A stretch of 32,790 bases of DNA from Akkermansia muciniphila (GCA_945861575.1 CAMAVD010000028.1:1-32790), one strand, 5' to 3'; positions 23,973 through 32,226 are shown, counted from the stretch's first letter. The notes: generated by a model not told the origin, from the sequence alone. Numbers and translations: made by a program.

Positions 23973-24917
23973 CTATTTGGGCTGAACCCAGATGTTTTGA
24001 TAGAACACCGGGTTGCCATGGCCCTGGAGTTGGAGGGGGCCGGGGGCCGCGCTTTCCTTGAGGCCATTGCCGGGGGTGTTGGTCTTGAACTCCAGCCCCT
24101 CGTGAATGGTGACACCATTGTGCTTCAGGGTCAGGATCGCGTTCTTGGTCTTGGTCCCCGCTGCGTCATACTGAGCCGTGGTGAAATCGATGTCGTAGGT
24201 CTGCCATTGCAAGGGAGGGAAGCACATGTTCACGGCAGGCTTGGCCTGCGTGTAGATGCCGCCACATTCGTTGTTCTCGCCCTTCAATCCAAAGCTGTCA
24301 AGAACCTGAACCTCATAGCGGTCTTGCAAGTAAACGCCGCTGTTGCCGCGGTCCTGGCCGCGCCCTAGTGGTTTGAAGGGCAGGAGGAATTCAATGTGGG
24401 CCGTGAAGCTGCCGAATGCCTGCTTGCTCTTGCAACCTGCGAACAGAAGTTTGCGTTCATCGAGATGCCCACCTTCCCAGGCGTCGGCGCTGCTCCCGTC
24501 CAGAAGAACGACTGCACCTGCCGGAGGCTTCGCTCCCAGGGTCGGGCTCTTGCGTTCCTTCTTGGTCATCTCATAGGGGCCTCCTGAGGCGGTGGTGATG
24601 GAGATCTTTCCGTCGTTCAGTTCGGCGCGATAGCTGTTCGGGCCGGCGAAGACGATTTTGTTGCCTTCGCGCTTTCCCGGAGTTTCCGTGCGCGTTTCCT
24701 TGTTCCATCCATCCCCTGGGAGTCCACCGGGATAGGTGACCATGCGAAATTCATTGCTGCCCAGAGCAATGACCTGCGCTCCGCCCCAATTGTTGGCATA
24801 TTCGCCCTGATCTTTGTAGTCCTGGCCACCCGCGGCCGGATCGAGATAGGTAGGGAGGGTGTCCGCGCCTTGAAGCGCGCCAGCCATCAGGAATACCAAG
24901 AGTGCAATCCGTTTCAT
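23973..24917 (-). CDS. Secreted DUF1080 protein (3-keto-disaccharide hydrolase family)
   Basis: A 314-aa protein with signal peptide MKRIALLVFLMAGALQGAD. The concanavalin-like DUF1080 domain fills the C-terminal two thirds: 'VVLLDGSSADAWEGG' (about 135-149), 'FTAHIEFLLPFKPLGRGQDR', then the hallmark 'GNSGVYLQDRYEVQVLDSFG' and 'QWQTYDIDFTTAQYDAAG', ending 'NPVFYQNIWVQPK'. Some members hydrolyse 3-keto-glycosides; many are uncharacterised. The family is greatly expanded in PVC bacteria. The N-terminal 130 residues are an extra domain seen in longer members. It is the first gene of a two-gene operon with the PD40 propeller, suggesting that both act on extracellular or periplasmic carbohydrate. 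Confidence 0.9.
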   Translation of the reverse strand: MKRIALLVFLMAGALQGADTLPTYLDPAAGGQDYKDQGEYANNWGGAQVIALGSNEFRMVTYPGGLPGDGWNKETRTETPGKREGNKIVFAGPNSYRAELNDGKISITTASGGPYEMTKKERKSPTLGAKPPAGAVVLLDGSSADAWEGGHLDERKLLFAGCKSKQAFGSFTAHIEFLLPFKPLGRGQDRGNSGVYLQDRYEVQVLDSFGLKGENNECGGIYTQAKPAVNMCFPPLQWQTYDIDFTTAQYDAAGTKTKNAILTLKHNGVTIHEGLEFKTNTPGNGLKESAAPGPLQLQGHGNPVFYQNIWVQPK

Positions 24918-25315
24918 AGAATGAGTCTGACTTAAGCGCGACGGCGATTCTTTGTCAGCAAGACAAATGAGCCTCGATCAAGTTTCTGCGGAGGAAAAAT
25001 GGAACAGAAATAATGAGGGTGTGCCAGCGGATCATGCTAAACACACAGGGTGGACCTTGAAGGGGAGGATCTCGGCCTCAGCGCCCCAAACCCGATTTTC
25101 TCACACGAAGATCACGAAGCGCACGAAGTTTCCGGAGGGGAACGTTCCTGGTGGTCCCTGTCTTTCGGAACCTTTGTGAGCCTGGTGAGTTTGGTGCGAG
25201 GTATCCCTGTTCCCGCTTCCGTGGTCTGTGGAAAACGATGCCCCCTGCGCCCGTCAGGGAAAAATGAGGAGTGGCGCAATTTTGGGGGCCAACCTATGAT
25301 TCAATCCACATCAAG
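24918..25315. other. Intergenic region with decanucleotide-type repeats
   Basis: No gene is supported here. A small hairpin, TTTGTC/GACAAA, lies at 24951-24967, in the leader of the DUF1080 gene. At 25098-25129 the unit CACGAAG occurs three times with 9-10 base spacing, and a loosely inverted counterpart (GTGAG...GGTGAG...GGTGCGAGG) follows at about 25165-25203. From 25165 the sequence is shared with copies near 26.6 and 27.7 kb. Confidence 0.6.
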
Positions 25316-25891
25316 ATGAGTGAAAGCGAACATTCAGACCCCTCTGACCCAGGTCTCAGTCGCACCCAGATTCTAAAGGCCCTCGAGAGCATGTCGGATC
25401 ATCTTGCGAAGCAAGGCATCAAGGGTGAAGTTTGCCTTTTCGGGGGCACCGTGATGCTTCTGGCGTTTTCCGCCCGAGTCACGACGAAGGATGTAGATGC
25501 GCTTTTCCAACCCACCGCCCCTATCCGCGAAGGGATACGCCGGATCGCTGAGGAGCAGCAGTTGCCTGCCGATTGGTTGAATGATGGGGTGAAAGGGTTC
25601 ATCTCGGCTCGGCACGAGACAGAGGCAGGCAACCTCCCGCAGTTTGCGAATCTGCGCCTGACCATGCCTGTTCCTGAATATCTGCTCGCGATGAAATGCA
25701 TGGCGGCACGAATGGGCGGCACCGCCGGAGAACCGTCGGATGTAGCTGACATTCGGTTTCTCATTCGTCATCTGGGTCTCCCAAGCCCGCAGCAGGTGCT
25801 CGACCTAGTCGCCTTGTACTACCCCGCAAACCGGATCCCGGTAAAAACCCAGTATCTGGTTGAGGGCTTGTTTGAGGAGGGCCTGGTATGA
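25316..25891 (+). CDS. DUF6036-like nucleotidyltransferase-fold protein
   Basis: A 191-aa protein from ATG 25316; a GTG at 25271 would add 15 residues. It has a nucleotidyltransferase-fold signature: 'LFGGTVMLLAF' (GG at 43-44) followed by 'TTKDVDALF', with Asp59 and Asp61 placed like the metal ligands of polymerase-beta-type transferases. 'MPVPEYLLAMKCMAAR' and 'DVADIRFLIRHLG' match the C-terminal helical part of DUF6036 / AbiEii-like proteins. Many relatives are halves of toxin-antitoxin systems or occur in defence islands. The gene overlaps the next by ATGA, so the two form a tightly coupled pair. The whole 5' region is duplicated in degenerate form at 26.57-26.87 kb. Toxin activity here is inference. 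Confidence 0.8.
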   Translation: MSESEHSDPSDPGLSRTQILKALESMSDHLAKQGIKGEVCLFGGTVMLLAFSARVTTKDVDALFQPTAPIREGIRRIAEEQQLPADWLNDGVKGFISARHETEAGNLPQFANLRLTMPVPEYLLAMKCMAARMGGTAGEPSDVADIRFLIRHLGLPSPQQVLDLVALYYPANRIPVKTQYLVEGLFEEGLV

Positions 25892-26268
25892 GGCCTCGGA
25901 CTCTGAGGGAAGTAGCGGAACTCGCTGCACTGGCGCCTACCTTCGATCAGTGCCTGGCTAACTTCTTGGACGAGTTCTACGCTCGACCAAACGTTGAGGC
26001 CTTGTTGGACATGCCACCCTTGCTCGGACCCGTGCACGGAGAAACGGGGCGGGTGCAGGATGTCTATCTCGCGGCCACTGCGGAGGAGCTTTGCTCCAAG
26101 CACGCGATGCCGCTTCCGACTTGGACGGCAGCGAAAGAGCGAAGGCTGAGCCGCCCTTGGTTTGCGATCCCGTGGGCGTCGGTGCGTGCGGTGCTGTTGC
26201 TGGAGAGTCCCCCGGGTTTTCGTTCGCGAAATCTCTTCGTTAGCGAGAACGCGCTTTCGCGGGCCTGA
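25888..26268 (+). CDS. Small partner protein of the nucleotidyltransferase
   Basis: A 126-aa protein whose ATG at 25888 overlaps the stop of the nucleotidyltransferase (ATGA). I recall similar proteins next to DUF6036 genes but know no function. The first half is helical and acidic ('ALAPTFDQCLANFLDEFYAR', 'EALLDMPPLLG'), followed by 'VQDVYLAATAEELCSK' and 'PTWTAAKERRLSRPWF'. It closes with a basic 'PPGFRSRNLFVSENALSRA'. The 'RNLFVSxNAL' end is the most distinctive motif. No signal peptide or membrane segment is seen. Overlapping stop and start with a nucleotidyltransferase is typical of toxin-antitoxin pairs, which makes this the candidate partner. Confidence 0.75.
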   Translation: MRPRTLREVAELAALAPTFDQCLANFLDEFYARPNVEALLDMPPLLGPVHGETGRVQDVYLAATAEELCSKHAMPLPTWTAAKERRLSRPWFAIPWASVRAVLLLESPPGFRSRNLFVSENALSRA

Positions 26269-26572
26269 TCGGTCCGCGAGAGTGCGAATGGCCCCGTTTT
26301 AGACTCGAAGCTTTTCCACAAGCCTACTAGGCCTAGGAGCCCAGGTTGTTTCCCCCGGATCACTAAACAACGGGAACCTGCGAAGTTCGAAGTAGCTCCC
26401 GAGCTTCCTGCGGAGAGAGGTCGCTATGGACTTTCGTGGCGCCGACGCCGTTTTCGCTCGCGCCGTAACACGCCACCCATGAAGAGAACGCCAATGGCAT
26501 CGTGTGCCATCGATTATGCACGTCCGAACGCGGGTTAAGGTATTGTTCCCTCGGTCCCTTCGAGTGCTCTCG
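26269..26572. other. No gene supported; relic-like DNA
   Basis: Short frames on both strands are uninformative. A minus-strand stretch at about 26365-26510 reads 'GATKVHSDLSPQEARELL' without a usable start and ends at a stop near 26365. It may be a gene relic, but no family was recognised. Confidence 0.4.
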
Positions 26573-26870
26573 GTTCCAACATCAGTCCAGGTAGGTCCGG
26601 ACCTTGGTGAGCGTCGTGAGCTTCGTGCGAGGTATCTCGGTTTCCCGCTTCCGTGGTCTGTGAGGAACGATGCCCCCTGCGCGCATCAGAGAAATGGGGA
26701 GTGGCGCAATTTTGGGGGCCAATCTATGATTTAACCCACATCAAGATGATGTGAAAGCGAACATTCAGACCCCTCTGACCCAGGTCTCAGTCGCACCCAG
26801 ATTATGAAGGCTCTCGAAGGCCTGGTATGAGGCCACGGACCCTGCGGAGGAGTCGGCTGAAACTGCCCCA
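26573..26870 (+). pseudogene. Degenerate, internally deleted copy of the nucleotidyltransferase locus
   Basis: The sequence from about 26605 follows 25165-25385 closely: the same 'ACGATGCCCCCTGCG', 'GTGGCGCAATTTTGGGGGCC' and 'CATTCAGACCCCTCTGACCC' blocks, including the beginning of the reading frame. At 'GGCTCTCGAAG' it jumps to the counterpart of 25878, 'GCCTGGTATGAGGCC', the junction with the partner gene. About 490 bases, nearly all of the nucleotidyltransferase, are deleted. Two extra bases after the ATG also break the frame. It therefore encodes nothing functional. Confidence 0.9.
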
Positions 26871-26942
26871 CTCGTGATCTCCGAAAACCCAAGATGGGCT
26901 TCAAGATTGGACAGTTCAATTGGAACCACGGATGACCGGATG

Positions 26943-27197
26943 TTACCCAGAAGCTTTGCCGTACACCTGACTCCGTTTTCGACCGATGGCCCGTTTGCAT
27001 CGGAGGAACTCGGCAATCTGGAGCAGGTGCAACTTGTCCTTGTCCCTTCCGATGGCTCTCTTGCTCTTGCTGATCCGGGCTAGGCTTAGAACATGGATCA
27101 TGCGCCCTAGGAAGGGGATAACCAGCGTGCGACGGAACTCCTTGTCGAACGTTTCCAGTAGCCGGCTGAGCGGACGAATCTCTCGAACGCCTCCCAC
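26943..27197 (-). pseudogene. Nucleotidyltransferase remnant (second, unrelated cassette)
   Basis: The minus-strand frame reads 'RRTLVIPFLGRMIHVLSLAR' then 'SKSKRAIGRDKDKLHLLQIAE'. This is the C-terminal part of polymerase-beta-type nucleotidyltransferases, where 'I(R/D)xKRAxGRxKD' follows the catalytic core. The GGxxD core is missing. It begins where the antitoxin-like frame (27107-27337) loses sense, so a deletion seems to have joined the two. A repeat of 'KRAIGR' at the C-terminus suggests further scrambling. Confidence 0.6.
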
Positions 27198-27337
27198 CTT
27201 TCGTCGGGAGTCGCCGCGAGTCCGAGCGCGTGAACCGACTTTTGCTCGACGGTTAAGCCGCGAACCCTTCGCAGACGAGCCAGTACTCTTGCGGCGCGGT
27301 CGGCGAGTGGGGGTTGGTTTTTTGCGCGCGGTTTCAT
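27107..27337 (-). pseudogene. Antitoxin-like small gene, 3' end fused to the nucleotidyltransferase remnant
   Basis: ATG 27337 starts MKPRAKNQPPLADRAARVL and leads to 'VHALGLAATPDERWEAFERF' then 'VRSAG'. From memory, 'TPDERW...F..(F/Y)xRS' is the ending of small proteins encoded directly upstream of nucleotidyltransferases in Verrucomicrobia. After VRSAG the frame runs 16 residues of unrelated sequence to a stop, while the nucleotidyltransferase continues in another frame over the same bases. The small protein itself may still be nearly complete. Calling it an antitoxin is inference from the gene pairing. Confidence 0.55.
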
Positions 27338-27350
27338 TCGGCAGAATTAG

Positions 27351-27557
27351 GAAATATCACAGGCCACTAACCCATGCACGAAAATTGCGGATCACGACAA
27401 ACACACTCGGCTCCTTGCAGCAATCGCACTAGGCGAGCGCGATATCACCGTCGGTCGCACCTCTCGATACACCCCCGATTTACTTTCGCGGATAGAGCAA
27501 GAAGCCAGGCAGCAAGCCACCGACCACTGGAATCTGAATCCGGATGCCATCCCCTAA
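27351..27557 (+). pseudogene. ParD-type antitoxin, C-terminal remnant
   Basis: Open after a stop at 27348-27350 but without a start codon. The reading is 'DHDKHTRLLAAIALGERDIT', then 'VGRTSRYTPDLLSRIEQEAR' and 'NPDAIP'. 'AIALGExDIxxGR...DLLxxIExEAR' resembles the C-terminal half of ParD-like antitoxins. The N-terminal DNA-binding part is missing. The stop at 27555-27557 overlaps an ATG at 27544, the usual antitoxin-toxin junction. Confidence 0.6.
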
Positions 27558-27627
27558 ATTTTAGCTCGAGCTTTCGGAGCAGGCACGAAGGGATTTCCGA
27601 GACATTATTTCCTACACGGAAGGGTAA
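27544..27627 (+). pseudogene. ParE/RelE-type toxin, N-terminal remnant with nonsense codon
   Basis: ATG 27544 gives MPSPKF, then a TAG at 27562. Reading through the stop gives LELSEQARRDFRDIISYTEG and TAA at 27625. ParE toxins begin 'xFxLxLSxxAxxDLxDIxxYTxxxWG', so this is the first 27 residues of such a toxin with one nonsense mutation and a truncation. It overlaps the antitoxin remnant by 14 bases, as intact pairs do. Confidence 0.6.
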
Positions 27628-27639
27628 TTACGCTTTCAT

Positions 27640-27780
27640 TCCCAACAGCGGTCCAGGTCGGTTCGGACCTTGGTGAGCGTCGTGAGCTTCGTGCGAGGCA
27701 TCTCGGTCCCATTCCTTGCGGCCTGCGTGTTCCGTGGGCCACCACGGCCCCTCTCAGATCGCAATTCATTTTGGCGTTTC
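27640..27780. repeat. Third partial copy of the locus-flanking repeat
   Basis: The segment matches 26573-26640 over about 65 bases, including 'ACCTTGGTGAGCGTCGTGAG' and 'CTTCGTGCGAGG', then decays to scattered matches ('CTCAGA', 'CGCAATT...TTTTGG'). Together with 25165-25203 there are three copies within 2.6 kb. The units GTGAG/CTTCGTG recur about every nine to ten bases. No gene is supported from here to 27858. Confidence 0.8.
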
Positions 27781-27858
27781 TAGGGAGCTTTAGGGGACGA
27801 CGTTAGGGAAGGACTCGTCACCTCGTCTTCCATAATATTTTAGGCGTTTCCGTCTGGG

Positions 27859-30800
27859 TTAGTTCTGAGCCCAGGCGACGTCGGGGCAGCGCAGGGTCAG
27901 GGATGGGGGCAGAGTGTTGGATCCGAATCGCAGGAGCAGGGTGTGCGTTCCGCTTTCCAGTGATGTCATGATCGAGGCTGTGTTCCCCGCACCGCCACGG
28001 ATCTCAACGGGCTTGCCGTCAATCCAGGCCTCGACTCCACGGATTCCATTCAAGTTTAAGGTGAGGGATCCAGACTTAGCTTGGGTGAAGTCGGCCGCAG
28101 CATACACGGGGCCCGCAGTAATCCCGGAGGCGCGGGCGATTTCGCGGAGGTCTTCTCCGATCAACGCTCCATTGACCCGGGTGAATAGGGGCATCCATCC
28201 AGCCTCCGCATCTCGGCTCACAGATGCGGGCACGCCGGCGGCCCCTCCTTCGATCAGCCCCGGATGGATCTTCCAGGCTCTGGCGATCCCGCTCTTGGTG
28301 GCATCGTAGTTTCCCTGCTTGCCCAACTCGCTGAGGAAGCGGATCAGGTCGAGCCGCTCCTGCGCTGCCAAGGCATCCAGCAATCCGGACGGCATCTGGG
28401 ACAGGCCGTTCGAGCGCCGCGCGATGTTCGCCCGGGTGACCGAAACTTCCTGGTTCTGCGCATTGCGGAGGATCAGCTCCTGCGCGGTTTCTCGGAGCAG
28501 AAGACCGCTGATCTCCTGATTGTCCCTGGTTTCGAGGGTGATGGAGTGATAGCCCTCCTTGATCTTGGCGTTCGGGAGCAGGAGGGATTCGGCGAGGTAA
28601 TCGATCGGAGCGCTGGCACCTAGGCTGGTCATGTCAGGCCCGACCTTGCCGCCCACGCCTCCGATGCTGTGACAAAGCACGCAGCCCAGTTGCGGGCGGC
28701 GGAACACCACTTCGCCATGGGCTGGATCGCCGTTGCGACCCGCCTGCGATGCTAGCTCCTTGATGAATTCCGGGGTGAGCTGATCCGGGGTGAGCGCGAT
28801 GTTCGCCAACGCGGTGAGGGCGGCGACCAGGGTGGGTTCCGGACGTGCAACCTCTCGCGCCACTCGAAGGCCCGCTGCAGCCACCACTGGGGGAAGCTTC
28901 GTTGCGCTCACCACGGGGGCGAGTTGCTTGGCGAGCCCCTTGGCCGCCAACAGACTGCGCCAGAGTTCAAGGGAATCGAGCTCGGAGGAGGCCGCCAGCA
29001 TCGACAGCGCGTTGGTGGCGAAGACTTCCGGCTTAAGAGTGGTGAGAATGATGGTAGCGGGCCGACGGATGACCTGTGGGATTTTTGCGTCGACGAAAGG
29101 CGAGAGGGCTGCAATCACCCCCGGGCCGCCGATCTGCCTGAGTGAATCGAATGCTGCCGCGCGCAGCTCTGCGGGTGCATTGGGTTCCGTGGCGCGAGCG
29201 ACGAGTTTTCCGAAGTGGGAGCCGAGCTCTTTGTAGACGGCGGCCAAGCGGACCGCTGCCAGGCGCACGGGGGCGCTGGGATGATCGATCAGTGCTCCAA
29301 AGGCGGAGAGATCGCCGCCGGGTTTGGCTCCTCGGAGTCGAGCGGCGTCTCGCAGGGCGATGAGCGCTCGTACCAGGGCGGAGTCATTGAACCCATTGCC
29401 GACCGTCTGCTTGAATAATTGGTCGAGGGCGGCGGCGTCTCCTGCAGAACCAATCAGCTCAATCCAAGGTCCATTGCCATCGGCCGCGAGGGGTTTACCC
29501 GCGAGGGTCTTGGCGAGGAAGGACGCTGAGAGCCCTGGCTCGATCGCTCGCATGGCGAAGTCCAGTTGCTTGGTTCGCTCAGCGGTGTCAGGAAGCCATT
29601 CGCGAGATTCCAAAGCCGCGAGGAAGGGCGAAGCTAGATCGTTGATGGATAGCCAGACGGCATAGTCTAGATACGTGTCCATCGGCTTGTCCAAAACGCT
29701 CAATACCAATCCTGCCGCGCGGGCGGTCGGCACTCGGGACAGAGCTCGGACGGCCTCTACTCGGACACGGGGATGGTCATCGGTCACGAGTCTCGCCAAA
29801 GCACCGACCACGCTGTCGAGTGAGATACGGACCGGGGCATCGGTGCGCGGCACGGGCACGCTCCACTCTGCCAGAACGCGGGTCGCTGCGGCGCGCACGC
29901 GTCCATCCTTTGCCTGGAGAAGCCTCTCCAGAAGCGAGGGCTGGGGATCGTCGAATGCTTGATGGATCCAGAGGGCTTTCAGCAAGTGCTCTTCGCCTTG
30001 GAGTGATGGAGTCCAGGCGTTGAGCGCGGGGAGAACTTTGCGTCCCCGTTCCATCAAGATGCGGCGAGCCTGGGAGCTGTTGAAGCTGGAGGGCGAGAGA
30101 AGTTGCTGGAATAGCTCGGTGTCGGAGGCGGTGGTGAGCTGGGGACGGAGCAGGGCGGGGCGTCCTTTGGCGGCGACCCGCCAGATGCGGCCATGCTCAC
30201 GGTCGCGACGTGGGTCGCGGAAGTCGACCTCACCATGGTTGATGATCGGATTGGACCAGTCAGCGATATAGAGGGCCCCGTCGGGGCCGACCTTCACGTC
30301 GATAGGGCGGAAGGTGTTGTTCTTGGTTCGTAGCAGATCGGCCTCCTGGCGGGTGATGTAACCGGCTCCCTGTTCGCTGATGCTGAAAGAGGTCACCCGA
30401 TTGGCGCGGAAGTCGCAGGTGATCATGCGCCCTTGCCACTCGTCGGGGAATTGAGGCGTGTGGACGATCTCGAGGCTGGCGAATTTAGGATACCCTCCCG
30501 GGCTGACACTCGGCAGGGCGCGTCGGGCTCGGGCGTAGGCTTCGTACATGGCCCCGGGCAATCCCCAGTTGATGCCAGCGCCTCCTGCACCGTCAGTGAT
30601 GAACGACTGACCGAAGGCGTCAAACTGATGTCCCCACGCGTTCACCCATCCTTTGTAGACGACCGACAAATCCTGGGATCTCGGATCGAAGCGGAAGATG
30701 CCCCCACTCCGAAGTCGAACGACACCCCGGGGTGTTTCGACCTCGCTCCGCGTGTAGATCGACTGGCTCATCCACAGTCGTCCGTCCATTCCCCAGCGCA

Positions 30801-32226
30801 AGGTGTGAAGATTGTGATGCGTGTCTTCGGTGCCGAAGCTGGAGAGCACGACGCGGCGGGTGTCAGCCTTGCCGGTGCCCTTGCTGTCTTTGAAGTGCAG
30901 GAGTTCGGTGCTTTGGGCGACATAACAGCCGCCATCTCCCGGTTCGATGCCGGTGGGGATGAGCAGATCGTCCGCGAAGACCGTCGACTTGTCGGACTTT
31001 CCGTCGCCGTCGGTATCTTCCAGGATCAGGATCTTGTCGTGCGCGGCCTCGCCGGGCTCGATTTGAGGATAGACCTCGGAGCTAGCGACCCAGAGCCGAC
31101 CTTGGGAGTCGAAGTTGATTTGAATCGGCTTGGCGAGATGCGGGTTCTCGGCCCAGAGACTGACCTCGAAGCCTTCCGCCACAGTGAACTCGGGATGAGG
31201 CTGTGGCGTGAACTTGGCGGCGGCCGCTGTGCTGCGGAGGGGGGCGGGCTGCAGCTCCGCGCCGGGGTTGGCCACCGATAGCGAGCGCAGTTGCGCGATC
31301 TTCTTTTCTTCCTCCGCGATGAGAGGATCGAAGCGAGGCATCTCTACCGAGTTGCGCCCCTGCTCCCCTCTGCGGAAGCCAAAGATATAGGCCATGTTCG
31401 CCGGGCGGGATCGATGGAAAAAGAACTCGTTCTTGCGAAGGATGACACGTCTTAGGGCTTCCGCCCCAGGTTTGGACGCTGCATGCGTCTCGCTTCCGAA
31501 GAGCGCTGTTTCCATGCGGGTGGCGATGGCTTGATACCCCGCATCATTGGGGTGGATGCCATTATCGGTCAGGGCTGCTGAGCCTTGCGGGCTTGAGGTG
31601 GGGCTGAGGAGGTCGACGAATAGGGCGCTTTTCTTCCCAGCCAGGTTTTCTATAGCAGCCGCGTAGGCCTTCAGTTGGGAGTTGTGTGCTGTTGGATCCG
31701 GGAAGGGAGAGGGCAGCGCTTCGTGGCGCAGCGGGGAGAGCATCACCAATCGAGCGCCGGGAGACTGGCTTTCGATGGTGTCGAGCAGGCGGAGGTAGTC
31801 TTCGTTAAAACGGGGTAGTCCGTCCGTGCCATCAAATGAACTGGCCATGCCGTATCCAAGAATCACAACGGTGGGACGGGCGTCCTTTAATTGCTGCTGC
31901 AGGAGCTTCCACGCTTCACCCGCAGGCTCATGTCCGGCTTGGAGGAGGCTGAGTCCGAGTCGGGATTCGCCCGAAGGGAGATCGGCGCTCCAGCCTAAGT
32001 TGCGGAAGGTCACGTGCCGTTCCGGAAAGCGCGTAGTCAGCATCAGCTCGATCCAGCCATGCTTTTGCTCACGTTCGATAAGCGTGTCGCCCAGGAAGAC
32101 CACGCGGTCCCCGTCTTTCAACTCGAAGGGGGCAGCAGCGGCCTGAGCGCTCGGGCCTGCAGAGAAGACACAGCAGGCCAGAACCGTGATCCACAGGGCG
32201 GGTAGGGTGCTTTTCAGAATGATCAT
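27859..32226 (-). CDS. PVC-type heme-binding CxxCH protein with N-terminal SGNH-like domain
   Basis: ATG 32226 gives a 1,455-aa protein with signal peptide MIILKSTLPALWITVLACCV...AQA; an in-frame ATG at 32316 would add 30 residues. Domains in order: an SGNH-hydrolase-like region ('FLGDTLIE' at 44-51, 'VVILGYGMASS', 'NGIHPNDAGYQ'); a dehydrogenase-type propeller ('EGFEVSLWAENPHLAKPIQI', 'GRLWVASSEVYPQ', 'EDTDGDGKSDKSTVF', 'LRWGMDGRLWMSQ', 'PDGALYIADWSNP'); HEAT-like repeats over several hundred residues; then a c-type cytochrome with CVLCH at 1182-1186 (codons 28669-28683) followed by the family's 'GLSQMPSGLLDAL'. A C-terminal beta domain of about 150 residues closes the protein. Such proteins are periplasmic or membrane-attached, are abundant in PVC bacteria and are thought to oxidise sugars or alcohols. 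The substrate is unknown. The gene appears monocistronic. Confidence 0.93.
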   Translation of the reverse strand: MIILKSTLPALWITVLACCVFSAGPSAQAAAAPFELKDGDRVVFLGDTLIEREQKHGWIELMLTTRFPERHVTFRNLGWSADLPSGESRLGLSLLQAGHEPAGEAWKLLQQQLKDARPTVVILGYGMASSFDGTDGLPRFNEDYLRLLDTIESQSPGARLVMLSPLRHEALPSPFPDPTAHNSQLKAYAAAIENLAGKKSALFVDLLSPTSSPQGSAALTDNGIHPNDAGYQAIATRMETALFGSETHAASKPGAEALRRVILRKNEFFFHRSRPANMAYIFGFRRGEQGRNSVEMPRFDPLIAEEEKKIAQLRSLSVANPGAELQPAPLRSTAAAAKFTPQPHPEFTVAEGFEVSLWAENPHLAKPIQINFDSQGRLWVASSEVYPQIEPGEAAHDKILILEDTDGDGKSDKSTVFADDLLIPTGIEPGDGGCYVAQSTELLHFKDSKGTGKADTRRVVLSSFGTEDTHHNLHTLRWGMDGRLWMSQSIYTRSEVETPRGVVRLRSGGIFRFDPRSQDLSVVYKGWVNAWGHQFDAFGQSFITDGAGGAGINWGLPGAMYEAYARARRALPSVSPGGYPKFASLEIVHTPQFPDEWQGRMITCDFRANRVTSFSISEQGAGYITRQEADLLRTKNNTFRPIDVKVGPDGALYIADWSNPIINHGEVDFRDPRRDREHGRIWRVAAKGRPALLRPQLTTASDTELFQQLLSPSSFNSSQARRILMERGRKVLPALNAWTPSLQGEEHLLKALWIHQAFDDPQPSLLERLLQAKDGRVRAAATRVLAEWSVPVPRTDAPVRISLDSVVGALARLVTDDHPRVRVEAVRALSRVPTARAAGLVLSVLDKPMDTYLDYAVWLSINDLASPFLAALESREWLPDTAERTKQLDFAMRAIEPGLSASFLAKTLAGKPLAADGNGPWIELIGSAGDAAALDQLFKQTVGNGFNDSALVRALIALRDAARLRGAKPGGDLSAFGALIDHPSAPVRLAAVRLAAVYKELGSHFGKLVARATEPNAPAELRAAAFDSLRQIGGPGVIAALSPFVDAKIPQVIRRPATIILTTLKPEVFATNALSMLAASSELDSLELWRSLLAAKGLAKQLAPVVSATKLPPVVAAAGLRVAREVARPEPTLVAALTALANIALTPDQLTPEFIKELASQAGRNGDPAHGEVVFRRPQLGCVLCHSIGGVGGKVGPDMTSLGASAPIDYLAESLLLPNAKIKEGYHSITLETRDNQEISGLLLRETAQELILRNAQNQEVSVTRANIARRSNGLSQMPSGLLDALAAQERLDLIRFLSELGKQGNYDATKSGIARAWKIHPGLIEGGAAGVPASVSRDAEAGWMPLFTRVNGALIGEDLREIARASGITAGPVYAAADFTQAKSGSLTLNLNGIRGVEAWIDGKPVEIRGGAGNTASIMTSLESGTHTLLLRFGSNTLPPSLTLRCPDVAWAQN

